In this document: positions 43,844-52,606 of the stretch, in pieces
How the letters are laid out: each line of letters starts with the position of its first letter
Position numbering within the stretch: position 1 is the stretch's first letter
Assembly: GCF_019431375.1 (NCBI RefSeq)
Contig: NZ_CP080267.1
Span: forward strand, 3,103,933 to 3,167,932
Direction: 5' to 3'
Source of the DNA: Alcanivorax sp.
GTDB lineage: Bacteria; Pseudomonadota; Gammaproteobacteria; Pseudomonadales; Alcanivoracaceae
DNA: 64,000 nucleotides
Program-made: the position numbers and the translations under genes
Notes under the pieces: model-generated
The model's database searches: none
Told to the model about the DNA's origin: nothing
The model's input: only the letters and a program-made list of their open reading frames with translations

Positions 43844-43978
43844 ATGAAAAAGATACCGTTTCGGGAAACAACAATGCTGCCCCGAAAATCTTGCCAAATG
43901 GACTTGGGAGAGCCCACCATGATTTATCCTCGGCACCCGCACTATGTCGATGCGCTGACAGTGTTTTCTTCTACCTGA
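43844..43978 (+). CDS. Possible 44-residue small protein
   Basis: A small open frame (MKKIPFRETTMLPRK...) ending DALTVFSST, 135 bp after envZ and followed about 80 bp later by a strong terminator that has no other obvious gene to serve. A second in-frame ATG at 43920 is preceded by GGGAGAG and would give 19 residues (MIYPRHPHYVDALTVFSST). The Arg/His/Tyr/Pro-rich segment does not look like random GC-rich sequence. I recognise no family. The rest of 43709-44167 holds only a CACATTC/GAATGTG stem near 43732-43753 and the terminator. Confidence 0.35.
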   Translation: MKKIPFRETTMLPRKSCQMDLGEPTMIYPRHPHYVDALTVFSST

Positions 43979-44054
43979 TCGCTGATTCCTGACCGGGAAA
44001 CCCGTGTTATGAATGCCGATAGCCTGTCGCTGCAACAGCAGAAACAGGTCGTTG

Positions 44055-44081
44055 GGCCGCACCTTTGTGCGGCCTTTTTTT
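44055..44081 (+). terminator. Rho-independent terminator
   Basis: GGCCGCAC-CTTT-GTGCGGCC followed by seven T. It ends whatever is transcribed after envZ, including the possible small gene. Confidence 0.92.
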
Positions 44082-44167
44082 GTTTCGGAATAACGACAGA
44101 TGCCCTATGACAATACGGTGTCAGAACGATACCCTTGATGCGCGAGAAAATTAACCTAGGAGAGACC

Positions 44168-44722
44168 ATGAAGAAAATATTGCTGTTGCCTTTGCTGATT
44201 ATTGCCTCCCCTGGCTTTGCGTCGGATGTGTATCAACAGGATGGATATTTCGGCGTTCAGTACAACATGCTGAATCAGGAAACAGGGGGCGATGATCTTG
44301 AAACCTCGGCTCTGCAGGCCCGTTTCGGTATGCAGTTCAATCCTTTTGTGGCGCTGGAAGGTCGACTCGGATACGGCTTTGATGATGACGATATCAGTGA
44401 TGGCGCCACCACGGTGTCACTGGATCCGGAATGGCTGGTAGGCGCCTATCTGAAAGTGGGTCTGGATCGAAGTCTTCCGGTGGCTCCGTATATTTTGCTG
44501 GGGCATTCCACCGCCACTGCAGAAGTCACCACGGAAGTCAGCACCCTGTTCGGGACGGCGCGTAACACCGAGGAGCGTACTGCCAGTGATCCCTCCTACG
44601 GCGCCGGGGTCGAAGTGAATCTCAGTGAAGAAACGGCGCTGACTGCCGAATGGGTGCAGCTTGACGATGATGATGATTTCGATCTGACTACCATCAACAT
44701 CGGTTTCCTGCAGCGTTTTTAA
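44168..44722 (+). CDS. Outer-membrane beta-barrel protein
   Basis: A 184-residue barrel of the OmpA-like/porin-family type: signal peptide MKKILLLPLLIIASPGFA, then alternating strands (YFGVQYNMLNQE, ALQARFGMQFNPFVALEGRLGYG, PYILLGHSTA) and a final strand INIGFLQRF ending in Phe. It has many Asp and Glu residues in the loops (DDDDDFD). The ATG at 44168 has AGGAGAG upstream. It lies downstream of ompR-envZ but has its own spacer. The substrate or role is unknown. Confidence 0.78.
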   Translation: MKKILLLPLLIIASPGFASDVYQQDGYFGVQYNMLNQETGGDDLETSALQARFGMQFNPFVALEGRLGYGFDDDDISDGATTVSLDPEWLVGAYLKVGLDRSLPVAPYILLGHSTATAEVTTEVSTLFGTARNTEERTASDPSYGAGVEVNLSEETALTAEWVQLDDDDDFDLTTINIGFLQRF

Positions 44723-45068
44723 TCTCTGCCGGATATGACAGGCGCAGCCTTCGGGCTGCGCCTCTCCAGCGCCCGCCCGGACAGAAAGATCAGTAACCCG
44801 CCGATAGCCAGTGCCGCGCCCACCAGCCCCACAAAAACGATGCCCGCCACCATCCAGTTAGCGGCAAAATAGAAGCTCTCCTGAATCAACGCGCACCAGA
44901 TCAGAATCAGTGGAATGGCCCCCAGCGTTCCGCCATGCCGGCCTGTTCGGTGAGGATGGGCATCACATAACTGAACACCGCAAACATGCCACCGAAACCG
45001 ATGCTGGCCCGCCCTGGGTGAATAGCACCTGCTGTTTGATCAGTGTCGACAGTTCGCGTCGGGGACTG
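44719..45068 (-). pseudogene. Decayed MFS transporter C-terminal remnant
   Basis: Reading the minus strand gives, in successive frames, RRELSTLIKQQVLFTQ, then ASIGFGGMFAVFSYVMPILTE, then LGAIPLILIWCALIQESFYF and VGAALAIGGLLIFLSGRALE before a stop at 44719. The FGGMFAVFSYV...LTEQAG pattern and the closing VGAALA..GLLI..LSGRALERR are typical of AraJ-like drug/sugar MFS exporters. At least two frameshifts and loss of the N-terminal two thirds make this a dead fragment. The 355-bp stretch has no intact gene. Confidence 0.65.
44740..44763. terminator. Hairpin after beta-barrel gene
   Basis: AGGCGCAGCC-TTCG-GGCTGCGCCT is a perfect 10-bp stem with a stable TTCG loop, 18 bp past the stop. There is no T run. 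It overlaps the end of the MFS remnant on the other strand. Confidence 0.6.
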
Positions 45069-45077
45069 ACATTCGGG

Positions 45078-47033
45078 TCAGAGTGCGCTGGCTGGTACCA
45101 ACGGAATATTCACCCGTGACGGCATGGCCGGAGTGCTATAAATGGTCATGGCGCCGAGCAGGCTGGTGAGCAGATCCGGGATCGGGCTCAGGCCGTGGGG
45201 CAGGTCGCTGCTGCCCACACTGATACGCAGTCTTTCCCCGGCCTTGATCAGGGCGCTGGTGGGGAACACTTCCACATCGGCCCGGAACGGTTGCAGGGGA
45301 GTGATAGTCTTTTGCGACGCTTCGGTGAACGGGTGCCAGGGCTGAACCAGTTTGCCGTTCATAAAGCGCGACTTGCTGGCATAGAAGGCACTCAGGGAAG
45401 CCATCTGAATCCCGTGAGTGAGCGGCCGGGCAATGCCGTTGTCGCCTACTACACTGACGCGTACGGTGACGTTGGTATCCAGGGCGGTGGTGGAAGCCCA
45501 AATCTGCCCGGTGATCGGCCCGTTGATGGCCATGTCCTGTTCCAGCGGTTCGCTGGTGTACACCGCTTCCAGCATATTGACCACATTGTCCTGGCTGGCG
45601 CAGGGGGGCAGGATCATGCCCAGCACGCCGGCGGTCCACTGGCTGGCACTGGCAGAGCAGAGACCGTTCACTGGCGTTTGCAGCAGGCTGGTCTGCTTGT
45701 TGCTGGTGGGAGCCTCTCCGCTGATCTTGCCAAATAACGGCAGACCGAGCTGGCCGTGCAGGTAGAAAGTTTCCGCGTTGGCCTGGGGGTGAGGCCAGTC
45801 GGCGGCGGTGACATAGCGTTCAGCACCGGTGTAGTACTGAGTTACCGGCGGGTAGGACGGGGCGCCGGTGTCGATATCTTTCAGGTAATGGTCGAACCAG
45901 GCCAGTCGCAGGCTGTCCAGGTCCGGCACGCCATCCGCGGGCAGGCCGGCACCGGATGAGCCGTCCAGGTGCTGCCAGGGACCGATCAGCAGTTTGGCGG
46001 TGGTGTGGTCCTTGAGCCCTTCATAAATCAGCGGCTCGCCCCGCTGGAAAATATCGTTGAGACCGCCAACCACAAAGGTGGGCGCGCTGATCTTGTCGAT
46101 TTGCTCGAGCGGGGAACGAATACGCCAGAACTCGGTGTCGAAGCGGTTCTCGTCGCCAATCAGGGCCCCGGCAATCACCGGCGCCTGGAAATCCACCAGT
46201 GCGCCTTGCAGGTGCTGGAGCAGGGTGGTGAGGCTATAGGCGGGATCGCCATTCTCGAAGCCCGCCGAGGTGGGGATGACGCCAAGGCCCGTGACCAACG
46301 CCATCCACAACGGGATAAAGCCGGCATTCACCTGGCCTCCGGAGAACACGATATCCCGGTAGGCATCGCCCATGGGCACCACGGCAAAAATCGCCTGCAC
46401 GGCCGGATCTTCCTGGGCGCCGGTGAGCAGGCCGGTGATACCCATGTAGGAGGGGCCGTTCATGCCGATACGACCGTTACTCCAGGGCTGTGTCTTGATG
46501 TGCTCCACCAGTTCAGCCATGTCGTCCTGGTCCACTTGGCTGAAGGCCTGCCAGCTGCCCTCCGAGGCGCCGGTGCCGCGCATATCCACACTGATGTAGG
46601 CATAGCCGTGTTTCACCAGATCCAGGTCAGCGATCAGGCTGCCGGACAGGAACTGATTGTAGCCGGTGAAGGTGGCGATCACCGGGAAGGGGCCGTCGAT
46701 GGCGTTGCCATTGGCATCTGCCGGCAGGGTCACGGTGGCCGCCAGGCGAATGCCGTCGCGCATGGTGATCAGCTGCTGGGGAAGATTGACGGTGTTCGAG
46801 TATTCCTCATCGCGCTGGTAGGGTTCGCCCCAGCGCAGATTAACGGGCGTGCTGGCGTCATCGCCATGACTGTCCTCGTCATTGCCGGTGTTGCCAGTGG
46901 GGCTGTCCACATTGGTGGAGGGGGTGCTGGGCGAGGCGCTGTTACCCCCGCCCCCGCAGCCGCTGAAAGACAGAGTGGTGCAGAGCAGCATGGCCAGCAC
47001 GCCAGGGGCCCGGTGAGAAGAGAAACACAGCAT
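45078..47033 (-). CDS. CocE/NonD-type (X-Pro dipeptidyl-peptidase family) hydrolase lipoprotein
   Basis: A 651-residue exported hydrolase. The signal ends FSGCGGGG (lipobox), then comes a low-complexity Ser/Thr/Asp/Gly linker. The alpha/beta-hydrolase domain has the serine in GMNGPSYMGITG, preceded by YISVDMRGTGASEG; the acid lies near VVGGLNDIF and the His in GPWQHLDG. A C-terminal jelly-roll domain (about 480-650) follows. Family members cleave esters, amides or Pro-peptides; the substrate is open. It is next to the sugar dehydrogenase gene on the same strand. Confidence 0.84.
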   Translation of the reverse strand: MLCFSSHRAPGVLAMLLCTTLSFSGCGGGGNSASPSTPSTNVDSPTGNTGNDEDSHGDDASTPVNLRWGEPYQRDEEYSNTVNLPQQLITMRDGIRLAATVTLPADANGNAIDGPFPVIATFTGYNQFLSGSLIADLDLVKHGYAYISVDMRGTGASEGSWQAFSQVDQDDMAELVEHIKTQPWSNGRIGMNGPSYMGITGLLTGAQEDPAVQAIFAVVPMGDAYRDIVFSGGQVNAGFIPLWMALVTGLGVIPTSAGFENGDPAYSLTTLLQHLQGALVDFQAPVIAGALIGDENRFDTEFWRIRSPLEQIDKISAPTFVVGGLNDIFQRGEPLIYEGLKDHTTAKLLIGPWQHLDGSSGAGLPADGVPDLDSLRLAWFDHYLKDIDTGAPSYPPVTQYYTGAERYVTAADWPHPQANAETFYLHGQLGLPLFGKISGEAPTSNKQTSLLQTPVNGLCSASASQWTAGVLGMILPPCASQDNVVNMLEAVYTSEPLEQDMAINGPITGQIWASTTALDTNVTVRVSVVGDNGIARPLTHGIQMASLSAFYASKSRFMNGKLVQPWHPFTEASQKTITPLQPFRADVEVFPTSALIKAGERLRISVGSSDLPHGLSPIPDLLTSLLGAMTIYSTPAMPSRVNIPLVPASAL

Positions 47034-47194
47034 GGTTCTATCCTGATTTTGTTATACATGTTTTCGCTTATGAGGATAGAAGCCGGCTGCCTCCCGATCT
47101 GTTGGTACCAATGTGCAAGATAGTGAAAGAACCCGCTGGTTTCGTTTCCGAGTGTAAGAGAAAGGCCGGGCCCGGCTGGCCGTGGCCAGACCTG

Positions 47195-48310
47195 TCAGGG
47201 ATCCAGGCGAAGCAGCGCCCCGTTGTCACTGTCCGTGAGCAGGTACAGGTAGCCGTCCGGGCCCTGGCGTACATCGCGAATGCGGTTGCTCTCGTCGGCC
47301 AGCATGCGCACTTCGGAAACCGGTTTGCGCCCATCGAAAGCGACCTTGTTCAGGTGTGTCAGCTTTAGCGCACCATGTACGGTATGCCCCTGCCAGTCCG
47401 GGTAGCGGTCGCTGGTAATGAAGGCCATGCCTGACGGCGCGATGGAGGGGGTCCAGTGCAGTAGCGGCTGGGCGTAGCCAGCCTTCTCGGTCTCGCCGAT
47501 GGCAGGGCCGTAGTATTCGCGGCCATAGGTAATCACTGGCCAGCCGTAGTTGACGCCGGGTTCCACCGCGTTGATTTCGTCTCCGCCGCGGGGACCGTGC
47601 TCGTTGAGCCAGGGCGTGCCGCTCTGCGGATGCAGGGCCAGCCCCTGGGGATTGCGGTGACCCCAGCTCCAGATGGCCGCTGCCTTGCCAGGCTGGTTGG
47701 CCAGCGGATTGTCATCGGGGATGCGGCCATCGTCGTGCAGGCGCAGCACGCTACCGGCCGGGTTTGCGGTGTCCTGGGCGCGGTCGCGCTCACCCCGGTC
47801 GCCCACGGTGACAAACAGGTAGCCGTCGTTATCAAACAGGATGCGCCCGCCAAAATGTTTGGCGGTGTTGGTGCAGGCTTTTTCCGCCACATAGATATCG
47901 CGAAAGTCTTTCAGGGCGCCATCCCGGTAAGTGCCGTAGCCCACCGCCGTGGTGCCGCCATTGTCACCACAGGGTTTGGCATAGCTCAGGTAAAGGCGCT
48001 GGTTGTCGGCAAAATCCGGGTGCGGCATTACATCGAACAGCCCGCCCTGGCCACTGGCCACCACCTCTGGTACCCCGCTGACCGGGTCTTCCTGCAGGCT
48101 GCCATTCACCAGCCGGCGCAGAGTGCCGCGCCGTTCTGTGATCAGCCATTCGTCAGCGGACAGAAATGCCAGAGACCAGGGGTGGTTCAGGCCATCGGTG
48201 ATTTGCTCGGTCTTAACCCTGTCATTGCTTTGCGGGGTCAGGGTGGCGGCGTTGTCGGCACAGGCGCACAGGCTCAGGGCCGTGAGGGTGACGGTGATCA
48301 GTGATCGCAT
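47195..48310 (-). CDS. PQQ-dependent aldose dehydrogenase-like exported protein
   Basis: A 371-residue six-bladed propeller of the soluble glucose/sorbosone dehydrogenase family (YliI/Asd-like), expected in the periplasm with PQQ and calcium. Lipoprotein-type signal MRSLITVTLTALSLCACAD. Motifs include GLNHPWSLAFL at the N-terminus, FVTVGDRGERD, WSWGHRNPQGLALHP and NEHGPRGGDEIN. The ATG at 48310 follows AGGAG and is preferred to an upstream start at 48343. No PQQ biosynthesis genes are in the window. Confidence 0.85.
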   Translation of the reverse strand: MRSLITVTLTALSLCACADNAATLTPQSNDRVKTEQITDGLNHPWSLAFLSADEWLITERRGTLRRLVNGSLQEDPVSGVPEVVASGQGGLFDVMPHPDFADNQRLYLSYAKPCGDNGGTTAVGYGTYRDGALKDFRDIYVAEKACTNTAKHFGGRILFDNDGYLFVTVGDRGERDRAQDTANPAGSVLRLHDDGRIPDDNPLANQPGKAAAIWSWGHRNPQGLALHPQSGTPWLNEHGPRGGDEINAVEPGVNYGWPVITYGREYYGPAIGETEKAGYAQPLLHWTPSIAPSGMAFITSDRYPDWQGHTVHGALKLTHLNKVAFDGRKPVSEVRMLADESNRIRDVRQGPDGYLYLLTDSDNGALLRLDP

Positions 48311-48376
48311 GAGGAGCTCCCTTGTTCGGACTGGCTTGAGCATGCCATGCCCGGCGTGAAGGGTGAACCATCGTCA

Positions 48377-48634
48377 CTAACGCTGGCGTTTTCGATTCAT
48401 CGCCCAGGCCAGAGCAACAGGAACCAGAAATACCACAAAGAAAATAGGCAGTTCGGCCATAAAGGAATAACCGGCATGGACAATGCCCACGGTCATGTTG
48501 ATGGCCGAGGCGATAAACCAGAGCAGGGCGAAGACGGCGAGCAGATGGTGTTGCAGCCAGGGGATGGAGCGGCCGATTAGCGCCAGTAGGGCGAACAGCA
48601 AAAGACCACCGAGAATGACGATAAGCGTATGCAT
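48377..48634 (-). CDS. Small integral membrane protein, unknown
   Basis: An 85-residue protein with three predicted hydrophobic helices (LIVILGGLLLFALLALIG, HHLLAVFALLWFIASAINM, LPIFFVVFLVPVALAWAM) and a basic tail NRKRQR that should stay cytoplasmic. I do not recognise the family. It lies between the SDR and the sugar dehydrogenase on the same strand. Confidence 0.62.
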   Translation of the reverse strand: MHTLIVILGGLLLFALLALIGRSIPWLQHHLLAVFALLWFIASAINMTVGIVHAGYSFMAELPIFFVVFLVPVALAWAMNRKRQR

Positions 48635-48657
48635 GTGCGGCTCCCAGTGAGATGGGC

Positions 48658-48680
48658 GGCAGGCACGGTACGTGCCTGCC
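48658..48680. terminator. Hairpin downstream of SDR gene
   Basis: GGCAGGCACG-GTA-CGTGCCTGCC is a perfect 10-bp stem, 9 bases past the SDR stop on the minus strand. There is no T run; it is probably a terminator or RNA-end stabiliser. Confidence 0.6.
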
Positions 48681-48688
48681 TGTTGGCG

Positions 48689-49444
48689 CTAACGGGTAGT
48701 GTAACCGCCGTTGGCAAAGATTGTCTGGCCGGTGATCCACCAACCCTCCGTGGCCAGGAATTTGATGATGGGGGCGATGTCCTCGATTTTGGTCAGGTCC
48801 CCGTTCATGGCCTGGGACTTGTGGAAGGCCACCCGTTCCGGGGTTTCCTGGCCGTAGAAGAAGGGCGTGTCCATGGGGCCGGGGGCCACGGCGGAAACCG
48901 AGATGCCGCGACCTCCGAATTCCTTGGCGGCTGCACGGGTGAAGTGCTCTACCGGTGATTTGCCGCCGGCATAGGTGGAATAGCCATCGGTAAAGGCGGC
49001 CAGCAGAGAGGTGAGCACGGTGACGATCTTGCCGTTGTCGTTAAGGTTTTTGCCCGCTTCCTTGATGAAGAAGTAGGCGGATTTGGCATTGATATCGAAC
49101 ATGGAGTCGTATTCATCTTCACTGGTTTCCACGATCGGTTTGCGCAACACCTTGCCCACGGTATTGATGGCGATATCGATGCCGCCGAACTTTTCTTTGG
49201 CTTCCTGGAAAAGCGCTTCCACATTGGCAGGCCGGGTCAGGTCGCCCTGGGTCATGTAAGCATCGCCACCCAGGTCTTTCACCGCCTTGACCGTGTCTTG
49301 CGCATCGGCGCGGGTGGCATCGCTGTTGTAGTGCACCACCACTTTGGCGCCTTCGCGGCCGACTTCCCGGCTCAACAGGCCGCCCAGGTTCTTGGCGCCG
49401 CCGGCAATCAGTACCGCCTTGTCCTTGAATCCGTAGTCCGTCAT
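48689..49444 (-). CDS. Short-chain dehydrogenase/reductase
   Basis: A 251-residue SDR oxidoreductase. Nucleotide-binding motif VLIAGGAKNLGGLLSREV, a Ser in VLTSLLAAF, and the active-site pair YAGGK (Tyr and Lys with three between). The PGPMDTPFFYGQE loop and the closing GWWITGQTIFANGGYTTR are typical. The substrate is not predictable. It is divergent from a LysR gene 110 bp away, which probably regulates it. Confidence 0.88.
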   Translation of the reverse strand: MTDYGFKDKAVLIAGGAKNLGGLLSREVGREGAKVVVHYNSDATRADAQDTVKAVKDLGGDAYMTQGDLTRPANVEALFQEAKEKFGGIDIAINTVGKVLRKPIVETSEDEYDSMFDINAKSAYFFIKEAGKNLNDNGKIVTVLTSLLAAFTDGYSTYAGGKSPVEHFTRAAAKEFGGRGISVSAVAPGPMDTPFFYGQETPERVAFHKSQAMNGDLTKIEDIAPIIKFLATEGWWITGQTIFANGGYTTR

Positions 49445-49554
49445 CAGTCTTGCTCCTGGTTGTTTGTGGTGGAGCTATTGTCGGCAGGCTTCGCAGGGGC
49501 ATAAACCGGTGTAAGCTGACAGCACCTGTCGAAAATAACGAACAATGAGAAGCC

Positions 49555-50466
49555 ATGGATCGTCTTGAAAGAATGCATATCTTCGTCCGGGTGGTGGATT
49601 GCCTGAGCTTTACCAAGGCCGCTGAAAGCCTGGAGATACCCCGTTCCACGGTGTCCACAGCGATCAAGGAATTGGAAGCAGAGATGGGCGCGCGTCTGCT
49701 GAATCGCACCACCCGGGCTATCAAGGTGACCGAAGAGGGCCGCTTCCTCTACCGGAAAAGCCAGTCATTGTTGCAGGATTATGAACAGTTGGCAGGGGCG
49801 TTTGCCGTCAACGATAGTCGCCCTCAAGGCAAGCTGCGCATCAATGTGCCCGGGCGCCTGGGGCGCCGTGTGCTGGCACCGGCATTGCCGGATTTCCTGG
49901 ATCGTTATCCGGATATCGATATCCAGATGGGTGTTACCGACCGGGCGGTGGATCTGGTGAGCGAAGGCGTGGATTGTGTGATTCGGGTGGGGGAGCTGGC
50001 AGACAGCAATCTGATTGCCCGGCCACTGGGAAGCTTGCCGCTGTGCAACTGTGCCAGCCCGGCTTATCTGGCCCGTTATGGTCGACCCGACACGGTAAAG
50101 GATCTGTCATCCCATCGCATCGTGGCGTTTGCGTCGTCCATGACTGGCAGGGTGGAAAGCTGGGAATACCGGCAGGGAGACCGGCTGGACAGCCTGGCGC
50201 TCCCCGCCCGTGTCACGGTGAATACGGCGGAGGGGATGATTGCCTGTGCCTTGGCGGGGCTGGGGATGATCCAGGTGCCGCACTACGATGTGCGTCATCA
50301 TCTGGATTCCGGCCGCCTGGTCAGCGTGCTGCCGGACACCGTGCCGCCCCCCATGCCCATCACCCTTCTGTATCCGCACCGCGAACATATGACTCGGCGT
50401 CTGGAGGCCTTTATTGATTGGGTCATACCTGTGCTGGAAGACAAGGTGCTGGGCATGGCGCAGTGA
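49555..50466 (+). CDS. LysR-family transcriptional regulator
   Basis: A 303-residue LysR regulator: N-terminal winged helix-turn-helix (MDRLERMHIFVRVVDCLSF, KAAESLEIPRSTVSTAIKEL) and a periplasmic-binding-fold effector domain from about residue 90. It resembles the CrgA/AaeR-like group by its opening. It is divergent from the SDR gene, the classical layout for a LysR regulator and its target. The effector is unknown. Confidence 0.9.
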   Translation: MDRLERMHIFVRVVDCLSFTKAAESLEIPRSTVSTAIKELEAEMGARLLNRTTRAIKVTEEGRFLYRKSQSLLQDYEQLAGAFAVNDSRPQGKLRINVPGRLGRRVLAPALPDFLDRYPDIDIQMGVTDRAVDLVSEGVDCVIRVGELADSNLIARPLGSLPLCNCASPAYLARYGRPDTVKDLSSHRIVAFASSMTGRVESWEYRQGDRLDSLALPARVTVNTAEGMIACALAGLGMIQVPHYDVRHHLDSGRLVSVLPDTVPPPMPITLLYPHREHMTRRLEAFIDWVIPVLEDKVLGMAQ

Positions 50467-50482
50467 GGCTGGTGGCAGCCGG

Positions 50483-50920
50483 TTATTCCGGGTGGGTCTG
50501 GAAGCCCACGCTGAAGCGATTCCACATGTTGATGGTGCCGATCACATAGGTCAGGTCGGTGCGCTCCTTTTCGGTGAAGTGCTGGGCCAGGGCTTGATAG
50601 GCGGCATCGCCGTCGCCGCCCTGGCTCAGCCGGGTCAGGTATTCGGTCCAGCCCAGGGCGGCTTGTTCCCGCTCGCTAAACCAGTCGGTATCCCGCCAGC
50701 CGGCCAGGGTATCCAGATGTTCGTTGCTGACGCCATTCTTGCGGGCCTGGGCCGAGTGCATGTGCATGCAAAAGGCGCAGCCGTTGATCTGTGAGGCGCG
50801 CAGTTCGACCAGATTGATCAGCCGGGCTTCCAGTCCGGTGGCCTCAATCACGGCCTGGCTGCTGAACATGGCTTTCATGGTATCCGGTGAGGCGGTGTAG
50901 TAATTGAAGCGGGCTTTCAT
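50483..50920 (-). CDS. Carboxymuconolactone decarboxylase-family (AhpD-like) protein
   Basis: A 145-residue helical protein with the AhpD-type redox motif CAFCMHMH (about residues 48-55) in LRASQINGCAFCMHMHSAQA. It is probably a peroxidase- or reductase-like enzyme rather than a decarboxylase. It is divergent from the MocR-type regulator with 99 bp between; such regulator/CMD pairs are common and the regulator likely controls this gene. Confidence 0.87.
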   Translation of the reverse strand: MKARFNYYTASPDTMKAMFSSQAVIEATGLEARLINLVELRASQINGCAFCMHMHSAQARKNGVSNEHLDTLAGWRDTDWFSEREQAALGWTEYLTRLSQGGDGDAAYQALAQHFTEKERTDLTYVIGTINMWNRFSVGFQTHPE

Positions 50921-51019
50921 CGGGATGGTTTCCTCTCTGTCTGTTGGAAATCAGGCTTTCAATCTATCCTCGTATGGTTTAGAAAAAAGAACCAATTTGG
51001 CAGATTTCAGGAGACCAAT

Positions 51020-52414
51020 TTGCAGTTGCACCTGACGCTGTTGGGAGAAGGCCCCCTGCGTACACGCTTGTACCGGGATTTGCGTGCTGCGCTGCTGGAT
51101 GGCCGTCTGCAGCGGGGTGAGCGTCTGCCGCCCAGTCGCACCTTGGCTGGTGAGTTGGGGATTTCTCGGCAACTGGTGGTGGAAGCCTATGAACGGTTGA
51201 TCGCGGAAGGTTTTCTGGTCTCGAGGCCGGGAAGTGGCACTTTTGTGGAGCGCCTGCCGCCGGGGCGTGAGAGTGCGGTGGCGCCGGTGGGGGTACGGCC
51301 CGGTGCGCACTGGCCGGTACGACCGCTATGGGGAGATATGCAAGCCCGTCGCTACAACTTCGCCGGTGGGGTTACCGAGCGGTCGCAACTGCCCTGGCAG
51401 GCCTGGCGCCGTTGCATGCAGCAGGCCATGCGCGATGAACAGGGGGAATCCCGTCTGTACGGTGATCCCCAGGGCGATTCCCGTCTGCGTCGCGGGTTGG
51501 CGGATTACCTGGGATTCAGTCGCGGCCTGCCCTGTGACAGTGAGCAATTACTGATTACCCAGGGCGCCCAGCAGGGGCTGGACCTGCTGGCCCGGGTGCG
51601 GCTTGCCCCCGGTGAGTTAGTGGCCCTGGAAGAGCCGGGTTATCCCCCGGCCCGTTCCGTGTTCGAGGCCGCCGGCGCCCGGCTGGTCTCGGTACCGGTG
51701 GACCAGGAAGGCATCTGCGTGGATCGGATTCCAAATGATGCCCGCCTGGTTTATGTGACGCCTTCCCATCAGTTTCCCTTGGGTATGCCCATGAGCCTGC
51801 CGCGGCGCCTGGCGTTGCTGGATCTGGCCCGGCAGCGGGATATGCTGATCGTGGAAGACGATTACGACGGCGAGTACCGGTTCGCCGGACGTCCGCTGGA
51901 AGCGCTAAAGCGGTTGGACCAGCATCAGCAGGTGGCGTACCTGGGGACCTTTTCCAAGGTGCTGCATGCCTCCTTCCGGATGGGCTATATGGTGATGCCG
52001 GACGGGTTGCACGATGCCCTGCTACAGGCCAAGTTCCTGTCCGATGCCTACAGCAATGCCCTGACCCAGCGTGCCCTGGGGCACCTGATCGAACAGGGCG
52101 ATTTCGCCCGCCACCTGCGCCGCATGCAGCGCCGCTATGCCACGCGGCGCAGTCGGTTGCTGTCGGCCCTGGAGGGGGTGTCGGACTTTCAGGTGTTGCC
52201 GCAGATGGCGGGTCTGCATATGGCGGTGGGTATCCCCGCCGACCCGGCAAGCATGAACGCTGCGCTGGAACGGGAGCAGGTGACGGCCACGCCACTGGCG
52301 GAACTCTATGCGCAACTGCCGCCAATGAACGGCGTGCTGCTAGGGTTCGGGGCTCTGGCGGATGACACTATTGAAGAGGGGGTGAGCGCCCTGGCCAGGG
52401 CGGTGTTGGATTAG
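51020..52414 (+). CDS. MocR/PdxR-like GntR-aminotransferase regulator
   Basis: A 464-residue fusion of an N-terminal GntR winged helix (about 10-75, PSRTLAGELGISRQLVVEAYERL) and a fold-type-I aminotransferase domain (about 105-464). The PLP lysine lies in YLGTFSKVLHASFRMGY, with EDDYDGEYRF upstream. Such proteins sense PLP or amino compounds and regulate a neighbour, here probably the AhpD-like gene. It starts with TTG at 51020, with AGGAGA 6 bases before. Confidence 0.87.
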   Translation: MQLHLTLLGEGPLRTRLYRDLRAALLDGRLQRGERLPPSRTLAGELGISRQLVVEAYERLIAEGFLVSRPGSGTFVERLPPGRESAVAPVGVRPGAHWPVRPLWGDMQARRYNFAGGVTERSQLPWQAWRRCMQQAMRDEQGESRLYGDPQGDSRLRRGLADYLGFSRGLPCDSEQLLITQGAQQGLDLLARVRLAPGELVALEEPGYPPARSVFEAAGARLVSVPVDQEGICVDRIPNDARLVYVTPSHQFPLGMPMSLPRRLALLDLARQRDMLIVEDDYDGEYRFAGRPLEALKRLDQHQQVAYLGTFSKVLHASFRMGYMVMPDGLHDALLQAKFLSDAYSNALTQRALGHLIEQGDFARHLRRMQRRYATRRSRLLSALEGVSDFQVLPQMAGLHMAVGIPADPASMNAALEREQVTATPLAELYAQLPPMNGVLLGFGALADDTIEEGVSALARAVLD

Positions 52415-52442
52415 CCTGTCAGGGCAACTGGCAATCTCTGCG

Positions 52443-52598
52443 GTAGGAGCGTCGCTGGCGGCGCGATACTCCAGGCAGTGGGCGAGTCGCGAGAAGCGAG
52501 TTTCGAAAATCAAAATCAAGGGGCGGGGAAAGCCAGCTTTTCGCTTCTCGCTCCTCGTATCTCGCAACTGATTTGCCGCGCCTTCAGCGACGCTCCGA
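52443..52598. repeat. Nested repeat: GTAGGAGC palindrome enclosing a GCGAG heptamer element
   Basis: The outer arms (52443-52467, 52575-52598) are inverted copies of GTAGGAGCGTCGCTGGCGGC. Inside, 52479-52509 has 7-bp words (GAGTCGC, GAGAAGC, GAGTTTC) and 52537-52568 is their inverse (TTCGCTT, CTCGCTC, CTCGTAT, CTCGCAA). It fills the convergent spacer between the MocR-like and transglycosylase genes. Confidence 0.85.
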
Positions 52599-52606
52599 TC
52601 GCCGAA

